DNA of 64,000 nt. Source: Cryptomeria japonica. Its lineage: Eukaryota; Streptophyta; Pinopsida; Cupressales; Cupressaceae. The DNA is taken from contig NC_081408.1 of assembly GCF_030272615.1 (NCBI RefSeq), positions 310,412,383 to 310,476,382 of the forward strand. Direction: 5' to 3'. Numbering within the stretch: position 1 is the stretch's first letter; the number at the start of each line of letters is the position of its first letter. The translations under genes were made by a program, and so were the position numbers. The notes under the pieces are model-generated. The model made no database searches. It had not been told where the DNA came from and worked only from the letters and a program-made list of their open reading frames with translations. This document shows positions 62,236-64,000 of this stretch, piece after piece.

Positions 62236-62529
62236 TAGATAAGCAAGTAGAAGTCACACATAACACGTAGGTTATGCTATGAATAACACGTCGTGTTATG
62301 CTACGGGGGGTTGGACTAGACTCATTGTGTCTCCACATGTTGGTAGCAGCCACCAAGTCCCATGTTGAGATTTATACATTGTGAATTCTATGTGGCACCA
62401 GTTTTTTGGTTTGTGTGTATTCGTGGGTTCTGCGGTGTGTTTGAATGCATCAAAGAGACCATGTAGGATAATAAGTGAATGAATAAAAGGCCATCTGAAA
62501 ATCCCCACAACATTGAAAAGAATGATGCA

Positions 62530-63185
62530 GGAGTTGTGTGGGATAAATGTTTCATAGAGGTCGAAGAACCCCCCTGCTATCCCGTGAGATATCTGTCAAG
62601 CTTTGGCTAACCATGCAGAACAAGAAAAGTCAAAGGGAATGTGTCCCTTTCTATCCCACACCATGCAAAGTGTGTGCATGATGTTGGTGTGGGATAATTG
62701 CAAGCAGGGCATAGCGATCTCCGTTATCTCGTGACTTGCTTGAGTTGAGATTGAAGGTCTTGTGGGGAAACATAAGGAGATGCAAGAGATGTTTTCCCCC
62801 ATCCTGCAGCACGATGGATGTGTGAAAGGTGACCATGCAAGGTTAAGAGGACAAATGAAGGATTTGGGATTCCCGCTATCCCACATCATCAAAGCATGAG
62901 AAGCAATAGTCTTTCAGGACAACACAAGGAGACATGAGATATGTATGCCACTATCCCATGGTGCTAAGACAAGATGATGGTTGTGTAAGATAAGATAGTG
63001 AAGTGATTGAAGGATCTTGCTATCGTACAGCCTACATAAGGATGGAAAGAGGATCTCGTGGGGTAAGTTAATACAAAAATATGATGCATCTTGCCATCCC
63101 GCATGAGAAAATGGGCATATGAATGATGATGTGGGGCAAGTTAAAAGGCAAAATGGAGCGCATCTTGCCATCCCGCAGTGATAGA
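62530..63185. repeat. Degenerate tandem repeat of about 75 bp
   Basis: The word CTATCCCG or a variant recurs at about 62575, 62660, 62722, 62802, 62874, 62952, 63022, 63094 and 63168, with spacings of 62-85 bp. A partner word of type TGTGGGATAA recurs at about 62537, 62688, 62760, 62983, 63057 and 63131. The two are partly complementary (GGGATA and TATCCC), so each unit could fold into a stem. The last two units are the most alike. Frames across it are by-products. Confidence 0.7.
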
Positions 63186-64000
63186 GTTTAAGGTCATCAT
63201 GACCATTAGAGGTGTTTTAGTTGACATTTGTGCATGCTGATAGGCACAAGGGTTTTAAATGGAAGTTGACTGACCTTGATCGAGTAATCTGACAAAGGAA
63301 ATGGAGACATATGGCTCCCTACTTGTCAATGAGAATATCTAATGTGTAGAAGTCGGTGACAGTGGAGTTTAGTATGGTATTTATCGATCTTGTTCAGGTA
63401 GGTCGACAGAGGATGGAAAATGCATTAATGGTGATCAAGTTGCAGGTAGGTTGTGTGGCTCAAGGAAGGATTCCAAATCATTTTGTTCAGAGAAATATTA
63501 CTAAACTTATTAATATAAGTACAGAGAATGATCGGAAGAAAGATTGGATGCATTTACTATAGGCGGCAAAACATGAGATCAAATTTAGGACATAAAATAA
63601 AATCTTGAGAGGTGCGAACCTCCAAGATAACTGAATTGAATAAAATATTCAAGTCTACAATAGAAGAAAAACATTTTGATGTGTACAAAGTTGAATGTAT
63701 CCAGTAGTAGATGTGGTGAGATTTGACGCTGGTAGGTGTAGCTATTGAAATAGAGACAAAGGTAGAAATTGAAATCTCTCACCAAGTTGTCTATGAAAAA
63801 TAGAGTGCACTGGAGAGAGACATACATCAAAATAGGAAGAGTAAGAAGAGAGAAAATAGAAGAAGAAATCTAGATAGAGGAAGAAAAAGAGATAGAGGAA
63901 GAAGGAGAAACAAAGAAGGAACTTCAACAGGTAGTGAAATTCATTCTCAACATTTGAGAAAATTGTAAGTGTTACAAAACTCATTTATAACAAGGTTTTG
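63186..64000. other. No gene recognised at window end
   Basis: It includes a purine-rich stretch (about 63820-63930, GAAGAA-type). The short frames on both strands have no family support. Confidence 0.4.

Overview
The window looks like a conifer chromosome. It has low gene density, AT-rich DNA between genes, nested LTR retrotransposons and many decayed gene copies. The broken geranylgeranyl diphosphate synthase (GGPPS) copy reads most like Taxus-type GGPPS as I remember that family, including its plastid-targeting leader. The P450 copies read most like the conifer CYP720B diterpene oxidases of clan 85. Exact genus cannot be fixed from sequence alone; Cupressales is my guess. I see no bacterial-type feature, CRISPR array, rRNA or tRNA gene.

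Layout. 1-6.8 kb: AT-rich DNA with a GC-rich hairpin cluster, LTR-like debris and one unclassified ORF. 6.8-8.5 kb: promoter and broken exon 1 of a P450 (copy A), with a small inverted-repeat element in the promoter. 8.9-16.2 kb: GGPPS pseudogene, split by a 6.2-kb LTR element (element 1, minus strand) with a near-perfect 5-bp target duplication. 16.9-23.4 kb: a related element (element 2, plus strand). 23.4-28.4 kb: transposon debris, a 21-bp minisatellite and an LTR-like boundary. 28.4-35.6 kb: P450 promoter/exon copy B, an unclassified retroposon-like block, then copy C, a nine-exon P450 with three disabling lesions. 38.3-40.2 kb: decayed LINE. 40.5-45.0 kb: kelch fragment, tandem PPR pseudogene holding a hAT-type MITE, and a GH18 chitinase-like pseudogene. 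46.4-56.1 kb: a decayed Ty3/gypsy chromovirus with 2.5-kb LTRs. 56-64 kb: tandem repeats, a possible SINE, an NDR1/HIN1-like reading frame without an ATG, and a ~75-bp degenerate tandem repeat.

How the parts relate. GGPPS makes the C20 precursor of diterpenes and CYP720B-type P450s oxidise diterpenes, so their closeness suggests a relic of a specialised-metabolism locus. Every copy seen here is broken.

The best candidate for something undescribed is the two-ORF cargo of elements 1 and 2. ORF1 is a coiled-coil protein with four CCHC knuckles. ORF2 is a conserved protein of about 1,090 codons that I cannot assign to any family. ORF lengths and spacing agree between two strongly diverged, oppositely oriented copies, and no protease, integrase, reverse transcriptase or RNase H is present.
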